DNA of 64,000 bases from NCBI RefSeq assembly GCF_030767025.1, contig NZ_JASITE010000006.1, positions 1 to 64,000 on the forward strand, given 5' to 3'. This DNA comes from Nocardia sp. CC227C (GTDB taxonomy: Bacteria > Actinomycetota > Actinomycetes > Mycobacteriales > Mycobacteriaceae). Position numbers and translations under genes: made by a program. This document shows positions 57,134-64,000 of the stretch, in pieces (position 1 is the first letter of the stretch; the number at the start of each line of letters is the position of its first letter). The notes beneath the pieces are model-generated. The model worked only from the letters and a program-made list of their open reading frames with translations, ran no database searches and was not told the DNA's origin.

Positions 57134-58333
57134 ATGTCCGGTTCGCCTGCCGCATCGTCTCGTGTCCGCCGGATCGGGGAGATCGATGTCCTGCGGGGAT
57201 TCGCGTTGTTCGGGATCCTGGTCACCAATGTCGTGGTCCTCACGACGCTGCTGTCGTTCACCGGTACGGACGACGACCCGCGCCACCTCTACGACGGGAC
57301 GATCGACCGGTTCGTCTACGCGGTCGTCGACGGGCTGTTCCTCGGCCGGTTCTACCTGCTGTTCGCGTTCCTGTTCGGCTACTCGTTCACCCTGCAGATC
57401 GCTGCGGCCGAGCGGGCGGGAGCGCGTCCGGTGCCACGCCTGCTGCGGCGATGCCTGACACTGCTCCTGATCGGCCTCGCGCACGTCATGCTGCTCTGGT
57501 TCGGCGATATCCTCACCCTCTACGCGGCGCTGGGGCTGATACTGGTGCTGGTGCGCAAGATCCGGCCCCGGACGGCGTTCATCGCCGGGGTGCTGCTGTA
57601 CCTGGTGTTCGTGGCGTTCTCCTTCCTGCCCGGCAGCGGCGAGATCGAAGGTCTCCGCGCCGTTTTCGACCTCCAGGCCATGCGGGCGGGCTACACCGGA
57701 AGTCCCGCCGACACCTTCCGGGCCCAACTCGACACCGCGCCGGTGTTCATGCTCCTCATCTGGCTCACGCAGGGCGTTCCGAGCCTGGGCATGTTCCTCA
57801 TCGGCATGGCGGCCGGGAAGCGGCGGATCTTCGAGAACGCCGATCTGCTGCGCCGCTGGACACGTATCGGTCTCGTCGCGGGCGGGCTCGTCGGACTGCC
57901 GGTGTCGCTCGTGACCCTCTTCTTCGCGACCAGGGACGGCGACCTGCCCCCGTACTGGTACGGCGTGCAGGAATTGGTGAATCCGGTGGTGACACTGGGC
58001 TACATGGCGGTCATCGTCTGGCTGGCGCACGGTCGCTGGGCGGGCGGGATCGCGCGCCTGGCCCCCGCCGGTCGCATGGCGGCGAGCAACTACATCCTGC
58101 AATCGGTGGTGATGATGCTGGTGTTCACCGGGTACGGGCTGGCGCTGGCGGATCGGGTCGCCCCCGCCATCGCGGTCGGTATCGCACTGGCGACCTACAT
58201 CGCGCAGCTGTGGTTCAGCACGTGGTGGTTGCGCAGTCACGGCTACGGGCCGGTCGAGTGGCTTTTGCGCGCGGCCACCTACCGGCGGTGGCCGCGGTGG
58301 CGCCGCGATGTCGCCACCGCGGCGAACCGCTGA
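57134..58333 (+). CDS. DUF418 (YeiB-like) membrane protein, 399 aa
   Basis: Polytopic protein of the DUF418 family. Diagnostic start RIGEIDVLRGFALFGILVTN, middle FYLLFAFLFGYSFTLQI and GRMAASNYILQSVVMMLVFT, and the C-terminal WLRSHGYGPVEWLLRAATYR with the family R/W-G-P-x-E-W-L motif. Proteins of this type are proposed acyl or other group transferases in the membrane, but experimental roles are scarce. Ten or so membrane segments, complete. Confidence 0.88.
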   Translation: MSGSPAASSRVRRIGEIDVLRGFALFGILVTNVVVLTTLLSFTGTDDDPRHLYDGTIDRFVYAVVDGLFLGRFYLLFAFLFGYSFTLQIAAAERAGARPVPRLLRRCLTLLLIGLAHVMLLWFGDILTLYAALGLILVLVRKIRPRTAFIAGVLLYLVFVAFSFLPGSGEIEGLRAVFDLQAMRAGYTGSPADTFRAQLDTAPVFMLLIWLTQGVPSLGMFLIGMAAGKRRIFENADLLRRWTRIGLVAGGLVGLPVSLVTLFFATRDGDLPPYWYGVQELVNPVVTLGYMAVIVWLAHGRWAGGIARLAPAGRMAASNYILQSVVMMLVFTGYGLALADRVAPAIAVGIALATYIAQLWFSTWWLRSHGYGPVEWLLRAATYRRWPRWRRDVATAANR

Positions 58334-58500
58334 TCCGGCCCGCAGCTGATCCGGCCCGCACCCGAGAACGCTGCGCTCCCTCGGCGCGATGGATTGCGCG
58401 GCCCGCGCACGACGTAGCGGGGCCATGGCGAAACATGCGATACCGGAGCCGGATTCGCCCGGGAGACCGCCGCGCCCGCTATCGCGGAGAACGGCCGATA

Positions 58501-58632
58501 TCGAATCGCCTGGCGGGCATGAGCATTCCCATACTGGTCGTCTTCGGAGCCGAGGGCGGACGCGCCAACCCCGCATCCGCGCGCGGGTACCGCGCGATCC
58601 CCGGCGTTCGCATCGAAACGCTGGCCGGTTGA
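58501..58632 (+). pseudogene. Tail fragment of an alpha/beta hydrolase
   Basis: Reads RLAGMSIPILVVFGAEGG, RANPASARGYRAIPGVRIET and LAG then stop, which follows the pattern of the late Asp strand of alpha/beta hydrolases, ending where the GxGH motif should come. No upstream portion is found in 58334-58500, and that gap holds nothing else I can support. Confidence 0.45.
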
Positions 58633-58771
58633 TCGACCTCCCTTATGCCCGACACGTGGAATCCTCAACGCACTGCGGGTATGTTGAACAAGCACAGGAA
58701 GTTCGAGCCGCCGTGCCGTACCGCAGCGGTGGCCGCGGACCGATCGCACAGCGGAGGGATAGGGGCGTGGG

Positions 58772-58993
58772 ATGGGGCGCGCCGACGAACCGGGCCCACA
58801 TATCACCAAGTGCAACGGCCACGAAGCTCGGTGGTGCCGGATCGACGGTGAGGTGCACGTCTTGAGCGTGCATCTGCAGAACCAGCCGGAACAGGTGTTC
58901 CAGGAGCCCGTAATCCTGGGCACCGCATACGATTACATGCCGCTCGCACTCTGGAAACAGGTGCAGCGCGACCGGGGCGCGGATCTGTCCTGA
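58772..58993 (+). CDS. Small unknown protein, 73 aa
   Basis: No family recognised. The frame MGRADEPGPHITKCNGHEAR onward has about 80% G or C at third positions, in keeping with real genes here. Soluble, no signal or membrane segment; two cysteines. Ribosome-binding site weak. It could be the surviving part of a larger gene in this decayed region. Confidence 0.45.
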   Translation: MGRADEPGPHITKCNGHEARWCRIDGEVHVLSVHLQNQPEQVFQEPVILGTAYDYMPLALWKQVQRDRGADLS

Positions 58994-59051
58994 CCGCACC
59001 CCGCCGGTATCGTCAGGCCGGGCGGTCGGCTGGGTGGCGATTCCGAACGGC

Positions 59052-59270
59052 CTACCAAGCCTCGATCAGGGGGACCTCGTGGTCCCGTTGCCGCCATTGC
59101 GCGTCGAGGCGGGCGATGCGCTCCGGGGCGGCGATGCCGTGCACGCCCGCGATCTTGCCGTCTCGCATGTCGAAGACGACCACACCCCGGACCTGGTCGT
59201 CGACCGTGGCGACCATGGCGGGGGAGCCGTTGACCACGGCGGCGTGAATCGGGGTTCCGGTAGTAATCGC
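59052..59270 (-). pseudogene. ECF41-type sigma factor, C-terminal (SnoaL-like) fragment
   Basis: About 70 codons matching the end of ECF41/SigJ-type sigma factors: VNGSPAMVATVDDQVRGVVV, FDMRDGKIAGVHGIAAPERI and ARLD. This is the SnoaL-like regulatory domain that modulates these factors. There is no promoter-proximal part on this side; the matching sigma-2 segment lies about 0.9 kb away at 60178-60440. The intervening DNA contains a different intact gene. Confidence 0.7.
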
Positions 59271-59315
59271 CGAAAATCGGGCGGATATGGGGTAGTTGCC
59301 TGGTAGAGGTGGGTT

Positions 59316-59378
59316 TCGTGCCGGGAGGAATTGTTCCGGTATTTCACGCTGACGCCAGCGGATTTGGCGCTCGTCGAT
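59316..59378 (+). pseudogene. Possible Tn3-family transposase N-terminal remnant
   Basis: CREELFRYFTLTPADLALVD resembles the opening DUF4158 segment of Tn3-type transposases (R-E-E-L-x-x-F/Y-F-x-L-x-x-x-D-x-x-L-V). Similarity is lost after about 22 codons. It lies inside the interrupted ECF41 locus, consistent with past transposon activity. Short match, low confidence. Confidence 0.35.
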
Positions 59379-59532
59379 CCGGGCCGGGTAATCACCCACG
59401 CTGCCAGTCGTGGGACCACTGACAGCATGATGAAGTGGAACAAGTTGTCGCGCTGTCGATCGGCGAACGCGACGTTTCCGAACGACGAATATGCAGCAGT
59501 AGAGGATGTTCTGCAATCGGAAAAGGGGGAAA

Positions 59533-59571
59533 CCTCTGCCCCCCGAGGCGCTGACGTCCCGGGGCCAGAGG
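59533..59571 (-). terminator. Hairpin terminator of the ADF-homology gene
   Basis: CCTCTG and CAGAGG arms extended by CCCC/GGGG with one bulge, 23 bases beyond the stop codon; the minus-strand transcript then runs into TTTCCCCCTTTT. Confidence 0.65.
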
Positions 59572-59593
59572 CTTCAGTAGGAGTTAGTGAGGG

Positions 59594-60034
59594 TCAGTCG
59601 ATGACATGCGAATCGCTCAAAGGCTGGCTCTTGTCCAGCAGCGTCTCGCGGTTGAGGCGATCTTTGTTCACGACTGTGACGTCGGCGTGGTACGGCTGCA
59701 GAATGATCTGCGCATCGCCCAAATAGCCGGACTTCTTGCTTTTTTCGATCATTCCGACTTCGGGCCCAATCCAGGCGAGGAAGACATCACGCACGGTTGT
59801 TTCGCCAGCACCGTCACCTTGTACGCCGTCGATTCTGACCAGCGCGTACTGGATTTGATCGTCCTCGAGTAGTGGGACGATGTTCTCGACGCCGCCCTCC
59901 CCTCCGGCGGTGAAATGCACCGTGGATGCTCCGACATAGTTGAGGAGTAGCCACCCGGAGGTGGTGCCGTTCTCGCTGAACAAGCTGTTTCGCGCCTCGC
60001 GCAGTTCTGCCTCGTTGTCGACCTTCAAAGACAT
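59594..60034 (-). CDS. Coactosin-like ADF-homology (ADF-H) domain protein, 146 aa
   Basis: A single-domain protein whose pattern follows eukaryotic coactosin/Abp1-type actin-depolymerising-factor homology domains end to end. The N-terminal helix is KVDNEAELREARNSLFSENG (human coactosin has K-I-D-x-E-A near the same place). It continues with strands WLLLNYVGASTVHFTAGGEG and GVENIVPLLEDDQIQYALVR, then the most diagnostic part FLAWIGPEVGMIEKSKKSG (coactosin: ALITWIGENVSGLQRAK) and YHADVTVVNKDRLNRETLL. Strong AGGGAGG site before the ATG. GC content (below 60% by eye) is lower than the surroundings, suggesting acquisition. No signal peptide or membrane segment. It is embedded between two pieces of a broken ECF41 gene. 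Actin or a bacterial filament as ligand is speculative. Confidence 0.7.
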   Translation of the reverse strand: MSLKVDNEAELREARNSLFSENGTTSGWLLLNYVGASTVHFTAGGEGGVENIVPLLEDDQIQYALVRIDGVQGDGAGETTVRDVFLAWIGPEVGMIEKSKKSGYLGDAQIILQPYHADVTVVNKDRLNRETLLDKSQPLSDSHVID

Positions 60035-60177
60035 AATACCTCCCTGAGTTCCGAGCCCCCGCAGGACACCGTGGCATAGCCCCGGCGTGCAGCTCGACCC
60101 CGTTGTCGACTCCCCTTAACTTCAGGCTAACCGCTCTTCGGCGATCGCGTACCTGAAATGGGTTCCCCTGCACGGTG

Positions 60178-60440
60178 TTACGGACCCGGCGGCAGAGTAT
60201 GCGACTCGGCCGGGCCCAGCATCGGGTCGCCGTCGAGCAGCGGTTCGGGCAGCCAGGCGCCGACGGCGCGCTCGCGGCGCGCCGCGGCCGAGCGCAGCCG
60301 GTCCAGCGCCAGATTGGTGACGATCCTGGTCAACCAGGCCTCGGGAACCTCCACGTAGGCTCGGTCGGCCGCCGGCCACCGCAGGAAGGCGTCCTGCACC
60401 GTGTCCTCGGCATCGGCGGCCGACCCGAGCAGCCGGTCAG
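60178..60440 (-). pseudogene. ECF41-type sigma factor, region 2 fragment
   Basis: Reads RLLGSAADAEDTVQDAFLRW, then PEAWLTRIVTNLALDRLRSA, ARRERAVGAWLPEPLLDGDP and MLGPAE, the sigma-2 and start of linker of an ECF41 factor. The first roughly 30 residues are cut off by the reductase gene (60437 onward) and the frame ends at SHTLPPGP where sigma-4 should follow. The C-terminal domain piece is at 59052-59270. The gene cannot give a working sigma factor. Confidence 0.75.
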
Positions 60441-60988
60441 TCGGCGATGTAGCGCAGCAGCACCGCGGTGGAGAATTGTCGCGTCTCGGCCAGACGGAGC
60501 GGGATGTGCTTGTCCAGCGGCGGGAACATCGGGGTGCCGCCGCCGAGCAGGATCGGCGAGACGAACACGTGGTACTCGTCGATCAGGCCGTGCGGCAGCA
60601 GATCGGCGGCGAGGGTCGCGCCACCGACCTCCATGACGCCGTCACCGCCGGCCTTGAGCGCGCGGACTTCCTCGACCGCGTTGTCGCTGACCAGGGTGCT
60701 GTTCCAGTGGACTTCGGTGAGCGTGCGCGAGAAGACGACCTTCGGCTTGGTGGTCCAGAGCTTGGCGAAGTCGCGCTCGACGGGGGGAGCGTCCTCGGAC
60801 ACATGCGGCCAGTATTCGGCCATCAACTCGTACAGGCGACGGCCGTGCAGCGAGATCTCGAGCTCGCGGAAGCGATCATTGTGGAACTGGTGCAGCTCGT
60901 CGTCCGGGGTGGTCCAGTCGATGCTGCCGTCCCGGTCGTTGATGTAGCCGTCCAGGGATACGCCGAAGGTGTAGACAAGTTTCCGCAT
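60437..60988 (-). CDS. Dihydrofolate reductase family protein (RibD C-terminal type), 183 aa
   Basis: NADPH-binding reductase-like protein of the YwjB/RibD_C family: VYTFGVSLDGYINDRDGSID, GRRLYELMAEYWPHV, VVFSRTLTEVHWNSTLV, GGATLAADLLPHGLIDEY and SPILLGGGTPMFPPLD. These proteins are widespread in actinomycetes with unknown substrates. Intact, and inserted between remnants of the oxidoreductase and sigma-factor genes. Four bases overlap the sigma fragment. Confidence 0.85.
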   Translation of the reverse strand: MRKLVYTFGVSLDGYINDRDGSIDWTTPDDELHQFHNDRFRELEISLHGRRLYELMAEYWPHVSEDAPPVERDFAKLWTTKPKVVFSRTLTEVHWNSTLVSDNAVEEVRALKAGGDGVMEVGGATLAADLLPHGLIDEYHVFVSPILLGGGTPMFPPLDKHIPLRLAETRQFSTAVLLRYIAD

Positions 60989-61027
60989 AACCGGTTGGAC
61001 CTCGCGCGGACTCGAAATTCATCGGCG

Positions 61028-61110
61028 CTCAGCGAGATTTCCGTGTAGATCAGGCGATCGGCCGCCATGATTCCGGCGCACCCGCCGCCGATCACGACCA
61101 CAGCGGTGTC
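61028..61110 (-). pseudogene. N-terminal fragment of an FAD-dependent oxidoreductase
   Basis: GEDTAVVVIGGGCAGIMAAD followed by RLIYTEISLSADEF; the GGGxAGxMAA motif is the usual start of the NAD(P)/FAD-dependent oxidoreductase commonly encoded beside ECF41 factors. Similarity ends after about 20 codons. Together with the sigma fragments it marks the remains of an oxidoreductase-ECF41 pair. Confidence 0.55.
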
Positions 61111-61124
61111 CTCGCCGGCAATCC

Positions 61125-61703
61125 ATGACCTCTACTACGCCCGTCACCACCGCGACCCTGTCCGTACCCGATGGCACGCTGTACTACGAACTGCGCGGGC
61201 AAAGGCCCGCTGATCGCCGTGGTCGGGGCCCCCATGGGCGCGGGGGAGTTCCAGGGGTTGGCCGAAGCCCTCTCCTCGGACTTCACCGTACTCACCACCG
61301 ATCCCCGGGGGCATGGCAGCAGTGTGCTGACCGATCCGGAGCAGGACCCGACCCCACCGGCTCGCGCGGATGATCTCGCCCGGCTGATCCGCCAGGTCGA
61401 CGCCGGTCCCGCCGTGGTGTTCGGTTCCAGCGGTGGTGCCGTGACCACGCTGGCGCTGGTCGCGGCGGCTCCGGAGCTGGTGTCTGTCGCGATCCCGCAC
61501 GAGATATCGAGGCCCTGCGGGCTGCGGATACGCGAATCGTGGTAGGCATCGGCGCGGAGTCGACCGGCCAGGTGTGCGACCGCACGTCGCGCGCCCTCGC
61601 CGCCGCACTGCGCACCGAGCCGGTGGTGTTCCCCGGCGACCACACCGGATTCCTGGCCGATCCCGTCGGCTTCGCAGGGACCCTGCGTGCCCTGCTGTCT
61701 TGA
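61125..61703 (+). pseudogene. Alpha/beta hydrolase gene with frameshift and internal deletion
   Basis: Three in-order pieces in different frames: MTSTTPVTTATLSVPDGTLY to YELRG, then KGPLIAVVGAPMGAGEFQGL through the nucleophile FGSSGGAVTTLALVAAAPEL, then EALRAADTRIVVGIGAES to FPGDHTGFLADPVGFAGTLR and a TGA. A single extra base near 61200 causes the first break; about 100 residues (the cap) are missing at the second, near 61500. Inactive. Confidence 0.75.
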
Positions 61704-61790
61704 ATCTCTTCCGTCGCACACCACCCGGCCCGGCGTCGGCTGTGTGAGGATGGGCGGCGTTCGTTCAGGTCGGTACGTGAGGAGCAGTTG

Positions 61791-62042
61791 GTGAGAGTTC
61801 GATACCTCATGGGATTGCCGGTGGCGGTCATGGCCATGGTGCCGGTGTTCGGGTTCGCCGCTACGGGCACGGCCCAGGCGCGGGTGCAGACGTACAGCTG
61901 CACTGCCGAGTCGTGGGGCGGTGAGCAGCTCGGCCCGGTGACCGTCGAGTCGAAGTACGGTGTGCGCGCGGCCAAGGGGCTGGCCAAGACGGAATGGCGC
62001 GGGGAGGCCGAGTACGCCACCATCGAATGCACTCCCGTCTAG
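61791..62042 (+). CDS. Small secreted protein, 83 aa
   Basis: Sec signal peptide (MRVRYLMGLPVAVMAMVPVF, cleavage after AQA near residue 30) and a mature part of about 53 residues with two cysteines (YSCTAES and IECTPV) that could form one disulfide. GTG start 61791 follows GAGGAG. No family recognised. Convergent with nuoN, with a shared terminator between. Confidence 0.7.
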   Translation: MRVRYLMGLPVAVMAMVPVFGFAATGTAQARVQTYSCTAESWGGEQLGPVTVESKYGVRAAKGLAKTEWRGEAEYATIECTPV

Positions 62043-62065
62043 TGCATCCGGCCCCGTCGTCGAAC

Positions 62066-62104
62066 ACATCGGGCCCGCCGCGGATATCGCGGCGGGCCCG
62101 ATGT
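62066..62104. terminator. Bidirectional terminator between secreted-protein gene and nuoN
   Basis: Perfect 17-base arms (outer end ACATCGGG, inner end GCCGCG) around the loop GATAT, in the 76-base gap between two convergent stops. Serves both directions. Confidence 0.85.
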
Positions 62105-62118
62105 CTGTGTGCGAGAGG

Positions 62119-63774
62119 CTAACCGGTGAACACCGCCGCCTGCTCGGCGAGATCCAGCAGTGGCTGCGGGAAGATGCCGAGTACCAGGGTGGCCGCCGCG
62201 GTGACGGCGATAACGGTGGTGGTGAGGGTCGGGTAGACCAGCGTCGGCGGGTCCTCCGGCGGATCGGTGAAGAACATGAGCACGATGACGCGGACGTAGA
62301 AGAACGCCGCCACCGCGCTGGTGATCACGCCGACGATGACCAGCGGTGTGGCCCCGCCCGACGCCGCTGCCTCGAACACCGCGAACTTGCTGATGAAACC
62401 GCTGGTGAGCGGGATGCCCGCGAAGGAGAGCAGGAACAGCGCGAAGATCGACGCCAGCCAGGGGGAGCGGCGGCCGAGCCCGGCCCAGGCCGACAGCGTC
62501 GTGGCCTCGTCGCCGTTGCGATCGCGGATCAGGGTCACCACGGCGAAGGCTCCGACGGTGCCGAGCCCGTAGGCGACCAGATAGAACAGCACCGAGGAGA
62601 TGCCCGCGGTATTCGCCGCCACCAGCGCGGTGAGAATGAAGCCCGCGTGCGCGACCGACGAGTAGGCGAGCATGCGCTTCATATCGGTCTGGGTGATGGC
62701 GAGTACCGCGCCGACGACCATGGTCGCGATGGCGACGGCCGCGAGGATGGGCCGCCAGTCGTCGCGCAGTCCGGGCACGCCCACGTACAGCACGCGCAGC
62801 AGCGCGCCCACCGCCGCGATCTTGGTGGCGGCGGCCATGAAGCCGGTGACCGGTGTCGGCGCGCCCTGGTACACATCCGGCACCCAGGACTGGAACGGCA
62901 CCGCGCCGATCTTGAACAGCAGGCCGACCGCCAGCATGGCAACACCCAGAACGGCGAGGGTGCGCTCCCCGCTGTCGCGGGAGATCGCCTCGGCGATGCC
63001 GGACAGGCGCACGCTGCCCGCGTACCCGTACAGCAGTGCCATGCCGTAGAGGAAGAACGCCGACGAGAACGCGCCCAGCAGGAAGTACTTCAGCGCCGCC
63101 TCCTGCGAGAGCAGTCGCCGCCGCCGAGCCAGCCCGCACAGCAGATACAGCGGCAGCGACAGCACCTCGAGCGCCACGAACATGGTGAGCAGGTCGTTCG
63201 AGGCAGGGAACAGCATGAGCCCGCCCACCGCGAACATGGCCAGCGGGAACACCTCGGTGGTTGCCACACCGGCCCGCGCGGCCGCGAGTTCGTCGCTGCT
63301 GCCGGGGGTGGCGGCGGCCTGCGGGGTGAAGGCGTCCACGCCCTTGGACGCGGTCAGGCTCCACGTGCCGGGGCCTTCCCGGCGCACCGGATTCCGGTCG
63401 GCGCGCCGCTCGGCGAGGAACAGCAGGCCGAGAATCGACACCACCAGGATGGTGCCCTGCAGGAACAGGGTCACCCCGTCGATGGCGACCGCGCCGACCA
63501 CGGCGGTGGCCTCGGTGCCGCGCAGTCCGATGACCGCGCCGAGCGCCACCGCCAGACCGCCGAGGCCGAGCACCAGATGCGAGCCATAGCGGAACCGCCT
63601 GGGCAGGAACGCCTCCACCAGCACCATCACCACGGCCACGCCGAAGACGATGAGCATGGGGGACAGGTCCCGGTACTCGATGCTGGGCGCGGGGACGGTC
63701 GCGGCGAGCAGCGAGTCCGACACCGCGGCGAACCGTGCCTCGGAGACAGCTGCGAGAAGGGGAGTACCGCTCAC
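62119..63774 (-). CDS. nuoN: NADH-quinone oxidoreductase subunit N
   Basis: Antiporter-like membrane subunit of respiratory complex I, 551 aa. Fourteen or so membrane helices; conserved motifs LEVLSLPLYLLCGLARRRRL, SQEAALKYFLLGAFSSAFFL (key lysine), KIGAVPFQSWVPDVYQGAPT, TDMKRMLAYSSVAHAGFI and FAGIPLTSGFISKFAVF. GTG start 63774 overlaps the nuoM stop by four bases. The acidic/basic residues of the proton path appear intact. Last gene of the nuo operon, which extends beyond the window. Confidence 0.96.
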   Translation of the reverse strand: MSGTPLLAAVSEARFAAVSDSLLAATVPAPSIEYRDLSPMLIVFGVAVVMVLVEAFLPRRFRYGSHLVLGLGGLAVALGAVIGLRGTEATAVVGAVAIDGVTLFLQGTILVVSILGLLFLAERRADRNPVRREGPGTWSLTASKGVDAFTPQAAATPGSSDELAAARAGVATTEVFPLAMFAVGGLMLFPASNDLLTMFVALEVLSLPLYLLCGLARRRRLLSQEAALKYFLLGAFSSAFFLYGMALLYGYAGSVRLSGIAEAISRDSGERTLAVLGVAMLAVGLLFKIGAVPFQSWVPDVYQGAPTPVTGFMAAATKIAAVGALLRVLYVGVPGLRDDWRPILAAVAIATMVVGAVLAITQTDMKRMLAYSSVAHAGFILTALVAANTAGISSVLFYLVAYGLGTVGAFAVVTLIRDRNGDEATTLSAWAGLGRRSPWLASIFALFLLSFAGIPLTSGFISKFAVFEAAASGGATPLVIVGVITSAVAAFFYVRVIVLMFFTDPPEDPPTLVYPTLTTTVIAVTAAATLVLGIFPQPLLDLAEQAAVFTG

Positions 63775-64000
63775 TTGTGTGCACCTCCGGTGTGCGTGGA
63801 TTCGGTCGCGGCCTCGGGTCGCACCGTCGGCGCCGGATCCTGCTTACCGATGGTGGTGAGCGTGCGCGCCACCGCCGGGTCGATGGCGTCCAGCGCCGGT
63901 TTCGGGTACGCGCCCAGGAAGATCAGCGCCCCGATCAGCGGCACCACCACCGCGAGTTCGCGCGGCAGCAGGTCGTAGATCTTGTCGCTGCCCTCCTTCG
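63771..64000 (-). CDS. nuoM: NADH-quinone oxidoreductase subunit M (3' end, partial)
   Basis: The last 75 codons of nuoM, reading LLPRELAVVVPLIGALIFLG then AYPKPALDAIDPAVARTL and a hydrophilic tail ending HTGGAHK. The FLGxYPKPxLDxIxPAV element is the standard end of NuoM. The stop overlaps the nuoN start. The rest lies beyond the window edge. Confidence 0.93.
   Translation of the reverse strand, partial: KEGSDKIYDLLPRELAVVVPLIGALIFLGAYPKPALDAIDPAVARTLTTIGKQDPAPTVRPEAATESTHTGGAHK

Noticed and set aside
55538..58576. 1012-codon version of the alpha/beta hydrolase
   Set aside because: Only the last 277 codons are hydrolase; the rest is antisense to DUF418 and out of frame with the TetR gene.
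1..64000. tRNA, rRNA, CRISPR arrays and riboswitches
   Set aside because: I scanned for conserved tRNA ends, regularly spaced repeats and common riboswitch cores and saw none that I could support; short or diverged cases could be missed by eye.

Overview
The window is high-GC actinobacterial DNA with strong G/C bias at third codon positions. It most likely comes from Nocardia or a close relative. The pointers are an Rv1708-type ParA, a single-chain long-chain acyl-CoA carboxylase like that of Mycobacterium avium, DUF574 and DUF4913 proteins, many TetR/GntR/WYL regulators, several P450s, and an actinobacterial-style nuoM-nuoN pair at the right edge. I saw no rRNA, tRNA or CRISPR. All identities come from reading the translated sequence, not from a database search.

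Region 1 (1-9181) is a tightly coupled minus-strand operon. It starts with a GntR/UTRA regulator and continues with an AprA/fumarate-reductase-type flavoprotein, a HEAT-repeat protein, an AprB-like 2[4Fe-4S] ferredoxin, a substrate-binding lipoprotein with a NosL-like tail, an ABC permease, an ABC ATPase, a 7Fe ferredoxin and the start of a ferredoxin reductase. A YeiH-type (putative sulfate exporter) gene diverges from it. The layout suggests import and redox processing of a small, possibly sulfur-containing, substrate. An AraC-type sensor domain without its HTH follows.

Region 2 (9197-25661) is mixed accessory and housekeeping content: a MocR regulator with a divergent MFS exporter, an orphan ParA, two SDRs, a tandem pair of exported GH1 glycosidases, a proline-rich HTH protein beside a 49-bp inverted repeat, a truncated PAS-ANTAR gene abutting a tyrosine recombinase, a deleted Rpn-type nuclease gene, a serine hydrolase, a CPBP protease, a secretory lipase, and dinB with a LexA box.

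Region 3 (25922-33522) is a rearranged, probably horizontally acquired patch. It holds a DUF1353 membrane protein, a kinase-like protein with a small partner, a P450 and a TetR gene that both lost their 5' ends head to head, an SQR-like/DsrE pair with a divergent truncated ArsR gene, a decayed second DUF1353 3' end, and a zinc-motif/coiled-coil protein preceded by several inverted repeats.

Region 4 (33560-42432) is a complete trans-4-hydroxy-L-proline degradation cluster: GntR regulator, three-subunit D-hydroxyproline dehydrogenase, 4-hydroxyproline 2-epimerase, alpha-ketoglutarate semialdehyde dehydrogenase, Pyr4H2C deaminase and a divergent AGCS-family transporter. A repeated operator-like motif occurs at the regulator gene and at the pathway promoter.

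Region 5 (42669-58333) carries small membrane proteins, a DUF574 methyltransferase, a GNAT enzyme, a second P450, a WYL regulator with a divergent epoxide hydrolase, the acyl-CoA carboxylase, a thioesterase and a TetR/hydrolase pair.

Region 6 (58334-61703) is a graveyard of partial genes: an ECF41 sigma factor in two pieces, the start of its partner oxidoreductase, a possible Tn3-type transposase remnant and broken hydrolases. Inside the sigma-factor wreck sits an intact, lower-GC gene for a coactosin-like ADF-homology protein, a eukaryotic actin-binding fold. This is the most unexpected gene in the window. The window closes with nuoN and the 3' end of nuoM.
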